From Trissonchulus latispiculum (taxonomy: Eukaryota; Nematoda; Enoplea; Enoplida; Ironidae): a stretch of 64,000 nucleotides of DNA. The stretch spans positions 1-64,000 of the forward strand of contig JASAND010017982.1 in NCBI GenBank assembly GCA_030248195.1, read 5' to 3'. The notes under the pieces were generated by a model. The model saw nothing but the letters and a program-made list of their open reading frames with translations, had not been told where the DNA came from and did no database searches. Below are positions 37,001 to 46,812 of this stretch, piece after piece; positions within the stretch are counted from its first letter, which is position 1, and every line of letters starts with the position of its first letter. The position numbers and the translations under genes were made by a program.

Positions 37001-38995
37001 TCGGTATAAAACTAGTGCCAAGTAGCCCCGTTTGTTCAAAGTTGCCCCAATTTCGAGAATGGGGGGCAACTTGGAACGTACACGTTAAAAATGCAGCAGA
37101 AATAACTGTTGAAGCATAATTTTTGAGCAAAATTGATTAGATTTTATTTAATTTCTGCACAGTTAATTTTGAGTATACAGACGAAGCATAAAATGTGACT
37201 TTCCCTCACAGAAATCCGTGCATCACAAGAAATAAAAAGGTTCGAAGGATTTTGATGTTATTAAAATTTAATTATACATGTAGCAAAATATCATCACGAT
37301 CACGATATTTAAGTAACACGTTTTTTGTTGTAAATTGTAGTTATTGTATTTTTAATTGTAAATCGTAAGAACCTTTTTGCGACGCCAGACAGGTGAGGAC
37401 GTAATCGTAACAAAATTTCGGTATCGCAGGCACCTCGTCTGTAGGGTAAAAATAAAGTGACCCCTGGCGAGAACTCCAACCTACTGAAGGTTATAGGTGC
37501 CGGTGCTTATCTCCGGATTCACAGCCTGAAGCCAGGAGCGACACTCAAATGTTGACTGCATCTGTGGAAGGAGAGGCCAGCACTTCTTCTTCCCCTTCTT
37601 CCTGTTCCTGGACCAGCGTGGGAGGACCCAATGTGTTAGGACGGATCAGATCCGCCCCACGTCCCGGAGGAAAGCCAGAACCCGGGGGGACCCTTGGATA
37701 GGATGTCCAGGCGCGGCCTTGTCCCCAGGTGCCGCCGTCGGCCAGAGACATGGTTTGGACAGTGCAGGAGGTGGCGGGCTAGATCCTCCTCTTCACTATC
37801 ACATTCCGGGCAGGCTGGAGAATTGGACAGTCCCATTCGGAACCGTTGTTTGGCTAGTAGCAGGGAGTGGCCATTGCAGCGGAGTTGTGACAGAACGCAG
37901 CGCTCCTTCCGAGTCATGTTTTCTTCGCGTGACGGGTCAACTGGCAGGTGGGCGTCGTAAATATCATCGTTGTCATACTGAACCCAGAGCCTGCGGCATT
38001 CTTCCTTTATGTACTGTTTGATGGCAGCCCTGGCAGTAGTTAGGTCAATTCCAATCTGATCTTGTTCCGGGGCAGTCGCAGTCTTGGCCACTCTGTCAGC
38101 TGCTTCATTTCCATAGATTCCAACGTGGGTAGGCACCCAGTGAAGGGCTATGTGGGTGCATAGGGTAGTATGATGTTCCAAGTTTTCTGAAGGGGCATCC
38201 TAGCACAGCGAGTTGTCAAATCTAAATTTTGTGCCAAGTTGCCCCTACTGACTATACGTCTCCGGACCTTCCACCAAATTCCCCGCCCCCACGAAATGTT
38301 TTGGCTGCGCTAGTGTGACACACAGTAATGCGAAACTCGACGTCTGCCAAGCAATCCTGATCCCGATAGTGTGCTAGAATTCGCAGAAACAATTTCGATA
38401 AATTTCAGTATCTTCCGGTATCCACAGAAACTGCTTGCTGATGTGCGAAAATGCCCTGCGAGGCTTTGGTCGATTTCAGTTTCCACAAAAAGTTCAAAAC
38501 TACGTGTGAAAGTGCTAAACCAATTCTCACAACCATTCAGGTTCTTGTGAATGAAAGCATGTGGCGAGCATTATGAAGTGTTAATGCTAAACCTACTGTC
38601 GGGTTCAGTATCTACCGTGGTCATGAAAAGTGGGGTGAATATTTCTGTAAACAATTGTTTTGACGAGACAACTGCAGCAAAACATTACGTTAGCTCATTG
38701 CCTGGATAGACTAGTTCGCTGTTATCTGAATGCTCTGAATTATTGTTGTCCCAGTTAGCATTTAATTTTAGAGCTTCAGGATTGGTATCCAAAGGGATCA
38801 AGAGCTGTTGCTGTTCAAACTGCCAGCTGTGTCTTAATGGAGGCTGCACTTTTGCTGAAAGAGCTTGTTACCGAACTTAGTGATCAAGAAGTTGTAGAAC
38901 TATATGGAGTTTGTCCCGATGTGCTGACAAACCTTCAGTCATCACGACGTGTTGCGCCTTCTGTCAGCAGAGCACTGAAAGTGATGCAGAAGTGA
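25087..38995 (+). CDS. Gene B: three-exon gene of unknown function (302 aa)
   Basis: Exons by my reading: 25087–25693, 32493–32570 and 38772–38995. Donors are TCTG|GTAAGATC and CGAG|GTATATGT; acceptors are CTTCTTTTTTAG|GA and TTTAATTTTAG|AG. All junctions are phase 1 and the total is 909 nt. Exon 1 encodes an acidic patch (TASEADDLSDLFL, residues 51–63), a possibly β-rich segment beginning PGDFVRF (64–70), a Cys cluster CRGCIEKC (101–108) and a basic FRWRRCHLICK segment (160–170). Exons 2–3 encode VSPVLRELQDWYPKGSRAVA, a leucine-rich helix (MEAALLLKELVTEL), VELYGVC and a basic tail ending LKVMQK. PGDFVRF recalls the start of BAH-type β-domains, but that is speculation. Gene A is a homologue, which supports these exons. 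The start is uncertain: an in-frame stop lies just upstream, but exon 1 could also be internal. Introns 1 and 2 are 6.8 and 6.2 kb of nested elements. Confidence 0.6.
25715..26865. mobile_element. 1.15-kb foldback element with TAAATGGCTAA repeats
   Basis: The ends TATATGTCGAGGCCTAG and CTAGGCTTCGACATATA pair. Inside, ATTTAGTCAAATGGCTAA-type repeats recur in both orientations, and longer arms match (TGTCAAATGACAG, CATTCCTGAATATTACTTAC, TTGCATTTAAATA). The central part, about 26100–26450, is unpaired and contains GGTTCTATCCCCACC, which resembles a tRNA T-arm. Located 22 bases downstream of gene B's exon 1 donor. The ends are TATA-rich, so a target duplication cannot be read. Confidence 0.8.
26866..27519. 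other. Gene B intron 1, AT-rich spacer
   Basis: No element boundaries supported. An AT microsatellite lies at about 27285–27330. Confidence 0.5.
27520..28129. mobile_element. TAGAG/TTAACTC-rich inverted-repeat element, with nested insertion
   Basis: It starts GGGCCTTTTCAAGAAAGGG, followed by a TAGAGTAGAAT run, and ends with AACTCTACTCCACC then TTTTTGAAAGACCC. A G-run MITE (27560–27945) interrupts the TAGAG region. Same style as 34000–35829 and as a fragment in ACOX3 intron 5 (about 53780–53900). Confidence 0.6.
27560..27945. mobile_element. G-run MITE (CTGGC family) nested in a TAGAG element
   Basis: The ends CTGGCATTTTTTAG and CTAAAAAAATGCCAG are inverted. G/C runs lie inside both ends, and the AT-rich middle has TTTTTCGCTAAAAAT. 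TAGAG flanks it on both sides (27555–27559, 27946–27950), but the host region is itself TAGAG-rich, so the 5-bp duplication is only suggestive. Confidence 0.7.
28130..29675. other. Gene B intron 1 spacer with a 45-base hairpin
   Basis: No gene seen. A short imperfect palindrome at 28660–28704 pairs AAATTGGTCGAGCTATTATC with its partner ending GGACCAATTT. Confidence 0.5.
29676..30637. mobile_element. TTAA-flanked element, copy 1, with nested foldback
   Basis: It reads TTAAGGTGGCGATTCC at the left and GAAATCGCCACCTTAA at the right. TTAA at both ends fits piggyBac- or Kolobok-type insertion. The right part (AGCTCAACGATATCTTTCGA … AAGTTTCGTCAGATT) is homologous to the right part of 42905–43990. 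The 7-bp-TSD foldback at 29897–30250 is nested inside. No intact transposase. Confidence 0.75.
29897..30250. mobile_element. 7-bp-TSD foldback element, copy 3
   Basis: CAAGAGTACATAATATAAG is at the left end, with its inverted partner ending TACTCTTG at the right (interrupted by TATA). GTTATAG flanks both sides (29890–29896, 30251–30257). Long arms pair: GCTCGCTAACGGCCCACCCC with its partner, and TTATGTGCTTAAGCTCG with CGAGCTTTAGAACACAA. Confidence 0.87.
30793..31975. mobile_element. Diverged single copy of the palindrome's core element
   Basis: It opens GCCGCCAATATGAGTCT and closes AGGCTCATATTGGCGCC, the same terminus as the palindrome's modules. The inside follows the order of the right arm at lower identity: CTGCGCAGATTAT, GTTAAAAAGTTGCACC (about 30940), the AACTTTGTCTATATGGTTTC region (about 31450–31490), and a satellite-like unit (CAAATGAACGCCCTAACTGA, about 31537). 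GCC can be read as a 3-bp flank on both sides. This looks like an older solo element of the family from which the palindrome was built. Confidence 0.6.
31976..32492. repeat. Inverted partial copy of the CCAATATGAG terminal module
   Basis: 32246–32338 is an inverted, diverged copy of 31880–31972: CGCCAATTTGAGCCTATCAA then GGACTCAGAACTCATTAGC, TCAAGGCTTGTCTTTCTTC and TAGAATTTTACATGTTCC. The rest is gene B intron 1 leading to the exon 2 acceptor. Confidence 0.6.
32845..33925. repeat. GTGTAAAAA-repeat element in gene B intron 2
   Basis: Two clusters of GTGTAAAAA / GTGTTAAAAAG-type short repeats (32865–32960 and 33745–33915) flank about 780 bases of AT-rich sequence. Clustered short motifs near both ends resemble subterminal transposase-binding repeats, but I cannot define exact termini or a target duplication. 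Confidence 0.5.
34000..35829. mobile_element. 1.8-kb inverted-repeat element, TAGAG/TTAACTC type
   Basis: The left end is CTAGGAGGACCTTTTCACGA and the right end CTTCGCGAAAAGGCCCCTAG, an imperfect inverted pair. A TAGAGTAGA-rich stretch and repeated GAGTTAAAA/TTAACTC motifs follow both ends. Two G-run element remnants (about 34500–34760 and 35040–35390) sit inside. No intact coding frame. Confidence 0.7.
35830..36644. other. Gene B intron 2 spacer
   Basis: No feature supported. Short open frames here show no family features. Confidence 0.45.
36645..38254. mobile_element. TA-flanked inverted-repeat element with nested LINE fragment
   Basis: TAGTCAGTAGGGGCATCTTG at the left pairs with GCCAAGTTGCCCCTACTGAC at the right, and TA flanks both ends (36643–36644, 38255–38256), as in Tc1/mariner-type insertion. 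An internal repeat of the end (AAGTTGCCCC … GGGGGCAACTTGG) is at about 37040–37075. A LINE fragment (about 37388–38190) is nested near the right end. No transposase frame visible. Confidence 0.7.
37388..38190 (-). pseudogene. LINE fragment: RNase H domain and C-terminal zinc knuckle
   Basis: On the minus strand, 38181→37636 is open for 181 codons. HWVPTHVGIYGNEAADRVAK (residues 14–33) is the C-terminal RNase H motif, with His and the GNEAAD acidic block. CPECDSEEEDLARHLLHCP further on is the CCHC-like knuckle that follows RNase H in I/Jockey-related LINEs. RT and endonuclease are missing, so this is a 5'-truncated copy. Downstream (to about 37388) is probable 3' UTR. It is nested in a TA-flanked element in gene B intron 2 and lies antisense to the gene. 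Confidence 0.8.
38255..38771. other. Gene B intron 2, last part
   Basis: Unremarkable intron sequence ending in GCATTTAATTTTAG, the exon 3 acceptor. Confidence 0.5.
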
Positions 38996-39782
38996 AGCAC
39001 TCAATTTCCAAACTTCAAAAGTTCGTGGACTTTTTTACTGTAAACCTCATTTTTCTGTTCTTATCTTAGACTATGTACCGTTTCGTATAAGTGTAGTACA
39101 CTGACATACCTAGGTAAAATCGGGTCTTGAAAATATCCACAGCCTTCTAGACTTCTTGTTTCGATGCCAAAAAACATTCGAGTCATTATTTTGTCCTATG
39201 CTTGAAATTAAACTGTTTTGTGAGATTATTAAGAATGAGTTTGTTATCAGCGTAGTTGTTAGCTCTTTCAGATTCCATAAATTTTCCAGCCTTTCAACGT
39301 ACACTAAATTACAAACAGCCTTATAACTCAACTCATGCTCAATTTTACGTCATTGGATTTAAATTTATAACTTTTAATAAATTTTGGTCAACTCCTAAAG
39401 TTTCCCTCTTTGAAGCAATTAAAGGTAATGGTTGGTGCACTAGCGTAGCCAGAACAACTTTCGCTAGGGAGAATTCAAGAAGTTTTTGGGAGTCATAGAG
39501 GAAGATCGCCCCACATTCGAAGAACTTTTTCTATGTGACCTCTGGAGGAATTTTTATATACAGCATTCTTCGCAGTAAAAAGGTAAATAAGGCTAAGCAC
39601 TTTCTCATACACGGAAACGATGTAGAAACTGGTCAAACCACACCAAATGGAGAATTTGGTGCTCATTTCGGCGTGACAAATACCTATAATCACAGCATGT
39701 CACCTAATGTCGCGCTGATGGCGCGAAAATGTTTTGACAAATGGGTGTTTACATATGACACGATAACAAATTTGGGGGGTAG
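38996..39782. other. 3' flank of gene B
   Basis: An AATAAA within TTTTAATAAATTTTGG at about 39375 could serve as a poly(A) signal. No other feature supported. Confidence 0.4.
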
Positions 39783-40541
39783 TAGGGATTGGCGCGGAAA
39801 AAAGGCCTGGAAAAAAGGTTTTTTCCGTTTTTTCCATTTTTTACGGATGGGATGGAAAAAATGGTTATGTCCTAGTGTTATTTTAACGATTTTTACAGCG
39901 AAATTTAATGTTTTCTGAACTTGTCCGGCGATTTCGCACTATTTACAACCTTTTCCGTGGGTGATAGTAGGTGGGGGTTATGCTAAATCTGACCAAATTG
40001 TATTTGGACGTTTTCGAAGCATCGGAAAGAATGGAAAAATATTCGAGACATGTTCTGAAAGTTAATTTATGAAATCTGAACATTAAGAAACTATCAGAAA
40101 CGCTGTTTAATGATATATTAAGAGTAAGACGATATTCATGAACATGTGTTAATTCTGGAATTTAAGATTTTTTGCCATGGAATGTCTATATGGTTGCGTA
40201 ACTCAGGTTGAGTTAACAATTTCATGTCTAACTGTGGAATGTTCAGCCGAAAACTGTTAAAACATCTTGTATTATTTACTTTACGAGGTGTGTTGTATTA
40301 TTTACTTCACGAGGCGTGTTACCTACGAAAACCGCAGACCAGGTCTAGCAGATCCGTCGAGGTATACAGAAGTCATCTATAGGTTACAGTATCGTCTGCT
40401 GAAGATTCCTGTAAGCAATACTGGAACCCTTGTAAGCGCTTGTGTAAGTGCACTACCCTGTGTCGGTGGAGCTATTAAATATCTTGAAAACTGCGTCTAT
40501 GCATGTTTCCGGCAATCTTTTTTTCCGGAAAAACAACCTTA
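39783..40541. mobile_element. GGAAAA-rich non-autonomous element, copy 2 (inverted)
   Basis: Inverted relative of 14361–15169, sharing the GGAAAAAA-rich ends and the central non-coding block. A short internal duplication (TTGTATTATTTACTT…ACGAGG, about 40268–40316) is specific to this copy. The short open frames within it are incidental. Confidence 0.72.
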
Positions 40542-40755
40542 GGGTGTACCCACAATTTCGACAGGAATTCCCCCATTACCACGCCCTGGCTACGCGCCTG
40601 GGTTGTGCATCTTCAACTATATAGTCCAAACTACATTAGTATGTAAGTACTGAGGTTGCTCTTTAGCCTATCATTTGCAGTATCAGTTTGGTAGAGTGGT
40701 CAGGTATGAGCTCTTATATCGTATGCGACTAGTCTGTGTATGCTTACAAGTATAT

Positions 40756-40821
<66 letters not shown>

Positions 40822-41264
40822 ATACTTGTTTTTAGTTTTGACAAGTTCTGTTTTGTTTGCTTATTTGTTTATTTGTTTGTTTGTTTCTGGTTATATTCCA
40901 CTAGTCTGCTCTGTTGTTTCATTTATTTCGAATATTAAAGATTGTTGTTATTCTAGTGTTACACAAGTGCTAAGTTTTATTGATATTTCTTCTCTTGCTT
41001 GCTGAGATTTCGGTTTATGGCTAGGCGTATATTGTATGGCATGTTTCCTTATAAAATAGAAGAGTCTTAGTCTGAGTGTTAGCTGTATGTTTAGCCCCGG
41101 GCTCGTAGCCATTTGGCTTGACAATTGACCGGACTTCGGCCAATGTCAAATTATCACCTCTCTCTTAGAATTCAGATTAGACCTCTCAGAATCTGCTAAG
41201 TGTTAGCCAATGGTTTCCGCCAGTGGTGAAAACGGTCAGCTCTGGCCACTTTTTGGACTGATCA
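40542..41264. other. Intergenic spacer with long AT microsatellite
   Basis: (TA)n at 40751–40812, followed by TGTGTGTG and a GTTTGTTT run. No gene seen. Confidence 0.7.
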
Positions 41265-42821
41265 CCAGGGGCCAATTGCATAAAAAGCTACTAGTGGCGG
41301 AATCCGCAACTAGTGGATATGATGGTTTTGCATAAACGTGTAAGGGATGAACTCGCAACTAGCAATACTAGTGAGTCCAGCGAAGTATAGTCAATCGGGA
41401 AAAAAGCCACGTCAAAATTTCGGGAAAAAAGCCACGACCGCCGTGGCCTAACGGGTGAAGCTATTGCAGTAATATTTGGCGTGTAGAATGAGGACCTCAA
41501 TATAAGCCTACACGCCGATTTTTAGCTTTCTGACTCTCTTCTATAGTAAACAGCAGGGTCGACATTTTTTGGAAAACTTTGTTCCTGAAATGGCGGCAAA
41601 ACGGTAATTTTTGAAAAATTCATAACTTTAGTGTCAATGGAGCTATCTGAATAATTTCTACTGCAATCAAGTGGGAGCATGTCTGGCTTTGTTCTCACAC
41701 AACAAATTCAACAATTCAGAACGTCACCTGGTCTCTGCGCAGGTGTGGCTTTTATTCCCGATGATTTTGACCCATCGGGAAAAAAAGCTAGTCACTTTCT
41801 AGACCTATAGTGAGCAGTTTTCTTGGATTTTTGGGATTATTACTATGTTGAAGATAATCAGCAATTCAAGTTTTACAGAGCAAGACCGTTTGTAGGTGGG
41901 TAGTCCCTGAAATGAGCTACTTTTGGACTAATATGTCACGCCAGTCTTTCTGACCGCTGCACACCGCATTTCATCCTTAAACTGGCACATTTGGCCAAAA
42001 AGAGCATAACGAATTCATTGGAAAACACTATTTTGTAGCTAGCTTTCGTTTTAGCAAGTTTTTAATAAATTTGTATGTTTACGTTATATTTGATGAAACC
42101 TAGCCAGTTTATGCTGCAAACTAAAAAGTTGTTTTTAGTTCTTTACGAAGGCAATTTGCGTCGGTAAACAACAATCCTAGGGTAAATAAGCGATGCTGAA
42201 CATGATGGAACACTCAGAATTGGTCTACGCCTTCAGGATATGCTTCGACCAAGGTGGCGTTCTTTCCCCGATGACTTTTTTCCCAATTTTGGATTTTTCC
42301 CCCAGGAAATTAATCACATAGTACTCTCTATTGCTACGGTCCAGAGAAGTCACATGAAAATAATCCGTAGGGATTGCCATTCTTCAAACTACAAGAATTT
42401 TCCCATAATTCCAAAAAATGAGTTCTACACGTCCAAAAGTCTGAAAAAATGGCGTTTTTTTCCCGATTGACTATACTAGTTGCTAGCTGCTAGTATTATT
42501 AGCGGTTAGTCTGAGTTTGCATGAAATCTACTAGTTCTACTCTAGGAATCTACTAGTGCAAGGTTTCTGACAACCGTCTACTGAAATTTGGCTAGACGTT
42601 TGTTAGCTTTTGAAATGCTAACATTTTTGATGAAACTTTCAGACTACCTTGGGTTATGAAGTTTCATGCTATCCTGAAAAACTATGAAACTTGGTCTGTA
42701 TTTTTGAACGTTGTAATTGAAGATATATTGGTAGAATGCTGTTTCTCCTCACTGGCAATGCTAGGCAATGCTGCAAATCCGCACTAGTAGAACGGCAAGT
42801 GTTTGTGCGCTTGGCCCCTGG
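41265..42821. mobile_element. Outer foldback element, CCAGGGGCCAA termini, 3-bp TSD TCA
   Basis: The left CCAGGGGCCAATTGCATAAA and the right end reading GCTTGGCCCCTGG are inverted. TCA flanks both sides (41262–41264, 42822–42824), fitting the 3-bp TNA-type duplications of PIF/Harbinger elements. Both arms are studded with ACTAGT/CTACTAGTG motifs. A second element is nested at 41388–42473. Confidence 0.72.
41388..42473. mobile_element. Inner TA-flanked element, TAGTCAATCGGGAAAAAAG termini
   Basis: The left TAGTCAATCGGGAAAAAAG and the right TTTTTTTCCCGATTGACTA are inverted repeats, with TA at 41386–41387 and 42474–42475. CGGGAAAAAAGCCA recurs at about 41430 and 41777, and the inverse near 42260–42300. 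Non-coding, Tc1/mariner-like by its TA duplication. A short A-box-like piece (TGGCCTAACGGGTGAAGC, about 41442–41459) is inside. Confidence 0.75.
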
Positions 42822-42904
42822 TCAAGAATTTCGACCTATGTCCTGATTCGGTGTTCTTGGTTTGCCACATTATTTGAAATAAATTGCCTAGAATGTGCAA
42901 ACTC

Positions 42905-43990
42905 TTAAGGTTGTGATTCCCTTTGGTCACATAAAGTTTGCACCATTATTACTCATTCATTACTTGGAGTTAAGAAGCCATTTTTATATCAAAATGTAGC
43001 TTGAAAGGTTGTGATTCCCTTTGGTCACATAAAGTTTGCACCATTATTACTCATTCATTACTTGGAGTTAAGAAGCCATTTTTATATCAAAATGTAGCTT
43101 GACATTTCTTCTTTTTAATGCATGCCACGAAACTAATGTTACTTTTCTAAAATATTTTTAACACATTTTAGAAGAAGTATAATTTTCCAGAGTTTTTGCA
43201 GACTCAAGTAAATTTTTTCGCGAGACACCGGCTATATCATTCGATACCTCCATCCAATAGCTGGGGACGATTTTTTATTTATTGTGAAATCGCTCTTTGT
43301 TATAGAGAAATAAGCTGAAATGTGTGCGTAACCTGCATTTTGCCTACTTTTTCCAAATTTGTCAAGCGATTACTTTAGCTAGAAAGCAGCAATCGGGGAA
43401 ACTAAAAAATCGTCCCTGGGTATATTTGTGCAGAACACATTTGTTCAGTAGCAGCCCACCAGCTTGCATGGTGAATGCTCCACAATCTTTGGAAAAAATT
43501 GGTCGTGTTTTTACAAAAACTACATTTTTTATGATAGCAGCCTACAGGATGGCAGTTGGAAGACGATCATGCGTCGGATAATTTGTCCCTGTGAGACCTT
43601 CTGATCGACGCCCTTAGTTTGATCTTACCGCTTGCGTAGTTCAAGACATGTTCGATTATTTGATTTCTGCAAAAATGACAAGTTTTCGACGCCAAAACAA
43701 GAAAATCGGCTATATCTCACGGTAGAGAAAAGCTAGAAACTCGCTTTAAAAAGCAAAAATATGAAGCTCAACGAGATCTTTCAAATGAATATAGTCATAA
43801 CTGTATAGCTGCCGCCAAGCTTTCAGACATTGGGAAAAACCACTCTGACCGGAAATCTCGAATTTTTGAATCAGGATTGCGCGGAGGGTGTTAGAACGCT
43901 AAAAGAACTTATTTCGGAAAGTTTCATCAAATTTCATCTTGATTTCGCCGCCAAATAACAATATGTGCCCAAAAGGAATCACCACCTTAA
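42905..43990. mobile_element. TTAA-flanked element, copy 2, with 98-bp end duplication
   Basis: It begins TTAAGGTTGTGATTCCC and ends AAAAGGAATCACCACCTTAA. The right third is homologous to 29676–30637. The first 98 bases after TTAA are tandemly duplicated without visible change (42907–43004 and 43005–43102). Confidence 0.77.
42907..43102 (+). repeat. Exact 98-bp tandem duplication
   Basis: AAGGTTGTGATTCCCTTTGG starts at 42907 and again at 43005. The two 98-base units look identical, so the duplication is recent or an assembly product. It covers the left end of the TTAA element. Confidence 0.9.
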
Positions 43991-45416
43991 GAGTTTTGTT
44001 CAGAATTTTCAAAAAGTTTTCGAATTCGCCTGAATTTTTTCGTTTAAAATTGTCTATTTTATTACTGAAAGTTTACGCAACACATTAGGCTGATCAGATT
44101 GGGAGAAGGTGCCATCTGCATTAATCGGCCGCAAACATGAAGTTGTGGATCCTACGAATCCGTCAATGAAATTCAACAATCTCTAGCTTTCAAGCAGAAA
44201 CTCGCAACTCAAAGTGCTCTGTTGTCGGCCGACAACAGGAAATTGATTATTATAGGAATGGTACCTCGGTGCCAAAACATCCCCCCTAATTGTATTTGTA
44301 CTTATCCGATATTTTCAAGGAGTTTGCTCGTCAAGGGGGGAAACTCTTTGAATGGAGCTAACGTTTGTCCACGATGCGGTGAAAGCAGCGTGGCCACTTC
44401 TGCTCCGGCAGTAGCCTTGCCTACGCCTCGGATAATTGCGATATGCAGTTATTCAGTGCCATACCGTGGACCCAGTACAAAATTTGGTATGGCACTACCC
44501 CTCATTGCGAAAGCAACTGGGGTGTGGCACTAAGGGAAAAAATTACTGAAAGTTGATGTTTGAGCAGTTTCTAGCTTACTTACTGCAGTACAAGTTGTAA
44601 GCTATTTTACCGTTTTATAGCATTTTGAGTCTATTTTATTCACCCACTTTTGGATCCTCCACCACCCCCACTTTTTGACCAAGCTAACATCCAGAATTCT
44701 AGGTACGTTAAAGATTAGGCGGCACACGAGTGGCCTGAAAATTTTTATGAGAACGCGTGCCGTCTGAGAATGCTTTTATCCTGCGACATATACACTCGTG
44801 TCAGTATTTGCGAATTGGATCCAGTAGAATATCTGTAGTAATCTACCGCAAAATTAAAATTCTAAATTATTGTAAAATTGCAGAAAGTATTTTGTTCGAA
44901 CGTGCAAAATGTATTTTCTTCCAATTAATAGAATCTGGCGAAAGTCTTCTGCACATGGTTGAACGTCAAGACAAGTCCGTTGGATTCTGGATTTGACAAA
45001 ATTTATTAATCTACTGGATGATGTAATCTAATTTATCATCTTTCACTTTGCAGAAATATCAAATATATTTTCTGCAAAATGAAACTCAGAATAATGAAAG
45101 CACCCCTTACAGCAAAAACTTAATTGAGTCTATGCACCTTTGAGTTTTCACCAATTGTATTTATTTTTATCCAATGTTAGATGCCGTTAGAAGCACGTTT
45201 AAATAGTGGTACTTCAAAGCACCGGTCCTTTTCTGCACACAAAGGACAGTAAATTGTGGGATGAAGAAGTGTGACAGCTTTAGCTAAACCCGTCTTCTAA
45301 TTGAGATGTGAACAGTTGACTGTTGAACATTCGGCTGTTTCGGATTTTCTTAACTCCTGACTGAGCAACACCCATGAACTCGTAGAAGATTTGTAGTTAA
45401 TGGACAAAAAGAACCT
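43991..45416. other. Intergenic spacer
   Basis: A G-run element fragment (CACCCACTTTTGGATCCTCC, about 44640–44690) is present. An open frame of 103 codons at 44222–44533 shows a CPRC-type pair but no recognisable family; I leave it uncalled. Confidence 0.45.
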
Positions 45417-45771
45417 GATGCAACCAGAGTTGGAAGCGGGTACCATTTTGGCGGCCCGCCCCGCCCCGCTACCCGCACGCTGGTACCCGCCCCGCCCCGC
45501 CCCGCGGCCCGCGGCCCGCAGCCAACTGATACCCGCACGATACCCGCAAAATTTTTCGAGTGGTATGCGATTACTATGTTGTTAAATTTATTTAAAAATG
45601 TCAATAATTAAAAATAAACTTTGATCTAAACCTTCCAAACTACTTTACAAAATAGTGTATTGAGATGGGTAGCTGAAATATGGAAATTAATCCTACTTGC
45701 CGAAGTTTGCCGAAAAAGTAAAAAAAGGATTTCGTAAAGTTTAAAAATTTAAGCTAACTGATACGTTTAAT

Positions 45772-46081
45772 TAGAGATGCACCTGGACTTGGCTCCCAAT
45801 GTCAGTCTCGGTGGTTCAGCCCGATGCCGACCGGGACCAAAATTTTGTATTTTTTGGCAATTTTTCGCCAAAAGTTTGGAATTTTAAAAGTCAAAATTAA
45901 GTTTTAATTGGTAGAGATCGCTTGTTATTATATTTGTCATCGATTTGAATGAAAAAACACTAGTATAATTTTGTCGATACATACTTGAAATTATAGCAAA
46001 ATCTTAATTTTTAAGAAAATTATCTTATTCAGACCCACAGTTTTCAGGCTCCGGTCTCGGACCTGGCCCGGTGCATCTCTA
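45772..46081. mobile_element. 310-bp MITE, TAGAGATGCACC termini, nested in the hAT element
   Basis: TAGAGATGCACCTGGACTTGG at the left pairs with CCTGGCCCGGTGCATCTCTA at the right. Second inverted motifs (CAGTCTCGG and CCGGTCTCGGACC) lie within. The flanks do not show a clear duplication. Confidence 0.7.
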
Positions 46082-46812
46082 CAAGAAATTAATGTTGCGC
46101 TCATGTAGTCTCGAAAAGGACCCATGTTACAAAGTTAAAGTAGTAAGGACTAGGCTATTTAAATCTCAAGGCTTTGAAAAATGATCTAAGTCTGTAATTT
46201 ACTGAAAATTATGCATTGTTCACTGATTTGAAAACGCATTTAGCCTGGTAGAGGGCAGAGACCCTGGAAACTTTTGTCGACGTTATAATTCCACAACTGC
46301 CGATGACAACAGATGACTAAATAGCAACAAACTGAACAGCAAAAAAGGAGTTAGGATAGACAGTCCAAAGTTCCACAAAAGCACATACAGTTATCGGAAG
46401 CGGCGGCAAGATTAATATAACGTAAACATACCAGAACGGGAGGTCAAAGTAAAACTTGACTGATCCTTGTGGTAATGTGTGTACTTGTGAAAGCAATTTT
46501 TGTCAGAACGCAGTTTTTAAGCTAAATTTGCTTATTTTCACCAATTTTTGCAAATTTTAAATAAACAGCGATTTTTAGTAAAAACCAACATTCTTTGAGC
46601 GATTTTTAGCAAACCACAGCGATGTTCCAGTAAAAAAATCCGGCGAAGCTAGAAAATTTGAAATTTGATTCGGGAAACTTATTTTTGGCCACTTTTTTAC
46701 ACCTTGTAACCGAATTTCTTACCGCTAGTGAGAGCAATTTTTTAGTACTCCTTGTGGAGAAATTCGCCGAGAGGAGGGACATTTCTTTGCTGTCCACCTG
46801 AGAATGTAACAT

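Noticed and set aside
41442..41470. A tRNA gene starting near TGGCCTAACGGGTGAAGC
   Set aside because: It resembles an A-box only. No B-box or acceptor stem follows, and it lies inside a TA-flanked element.
44222..44533. A 103-codon frame with CPRC as a zinc-binding protein
   Set aside because: No family features, no splice context, and surrounding sequence is repeat-like.
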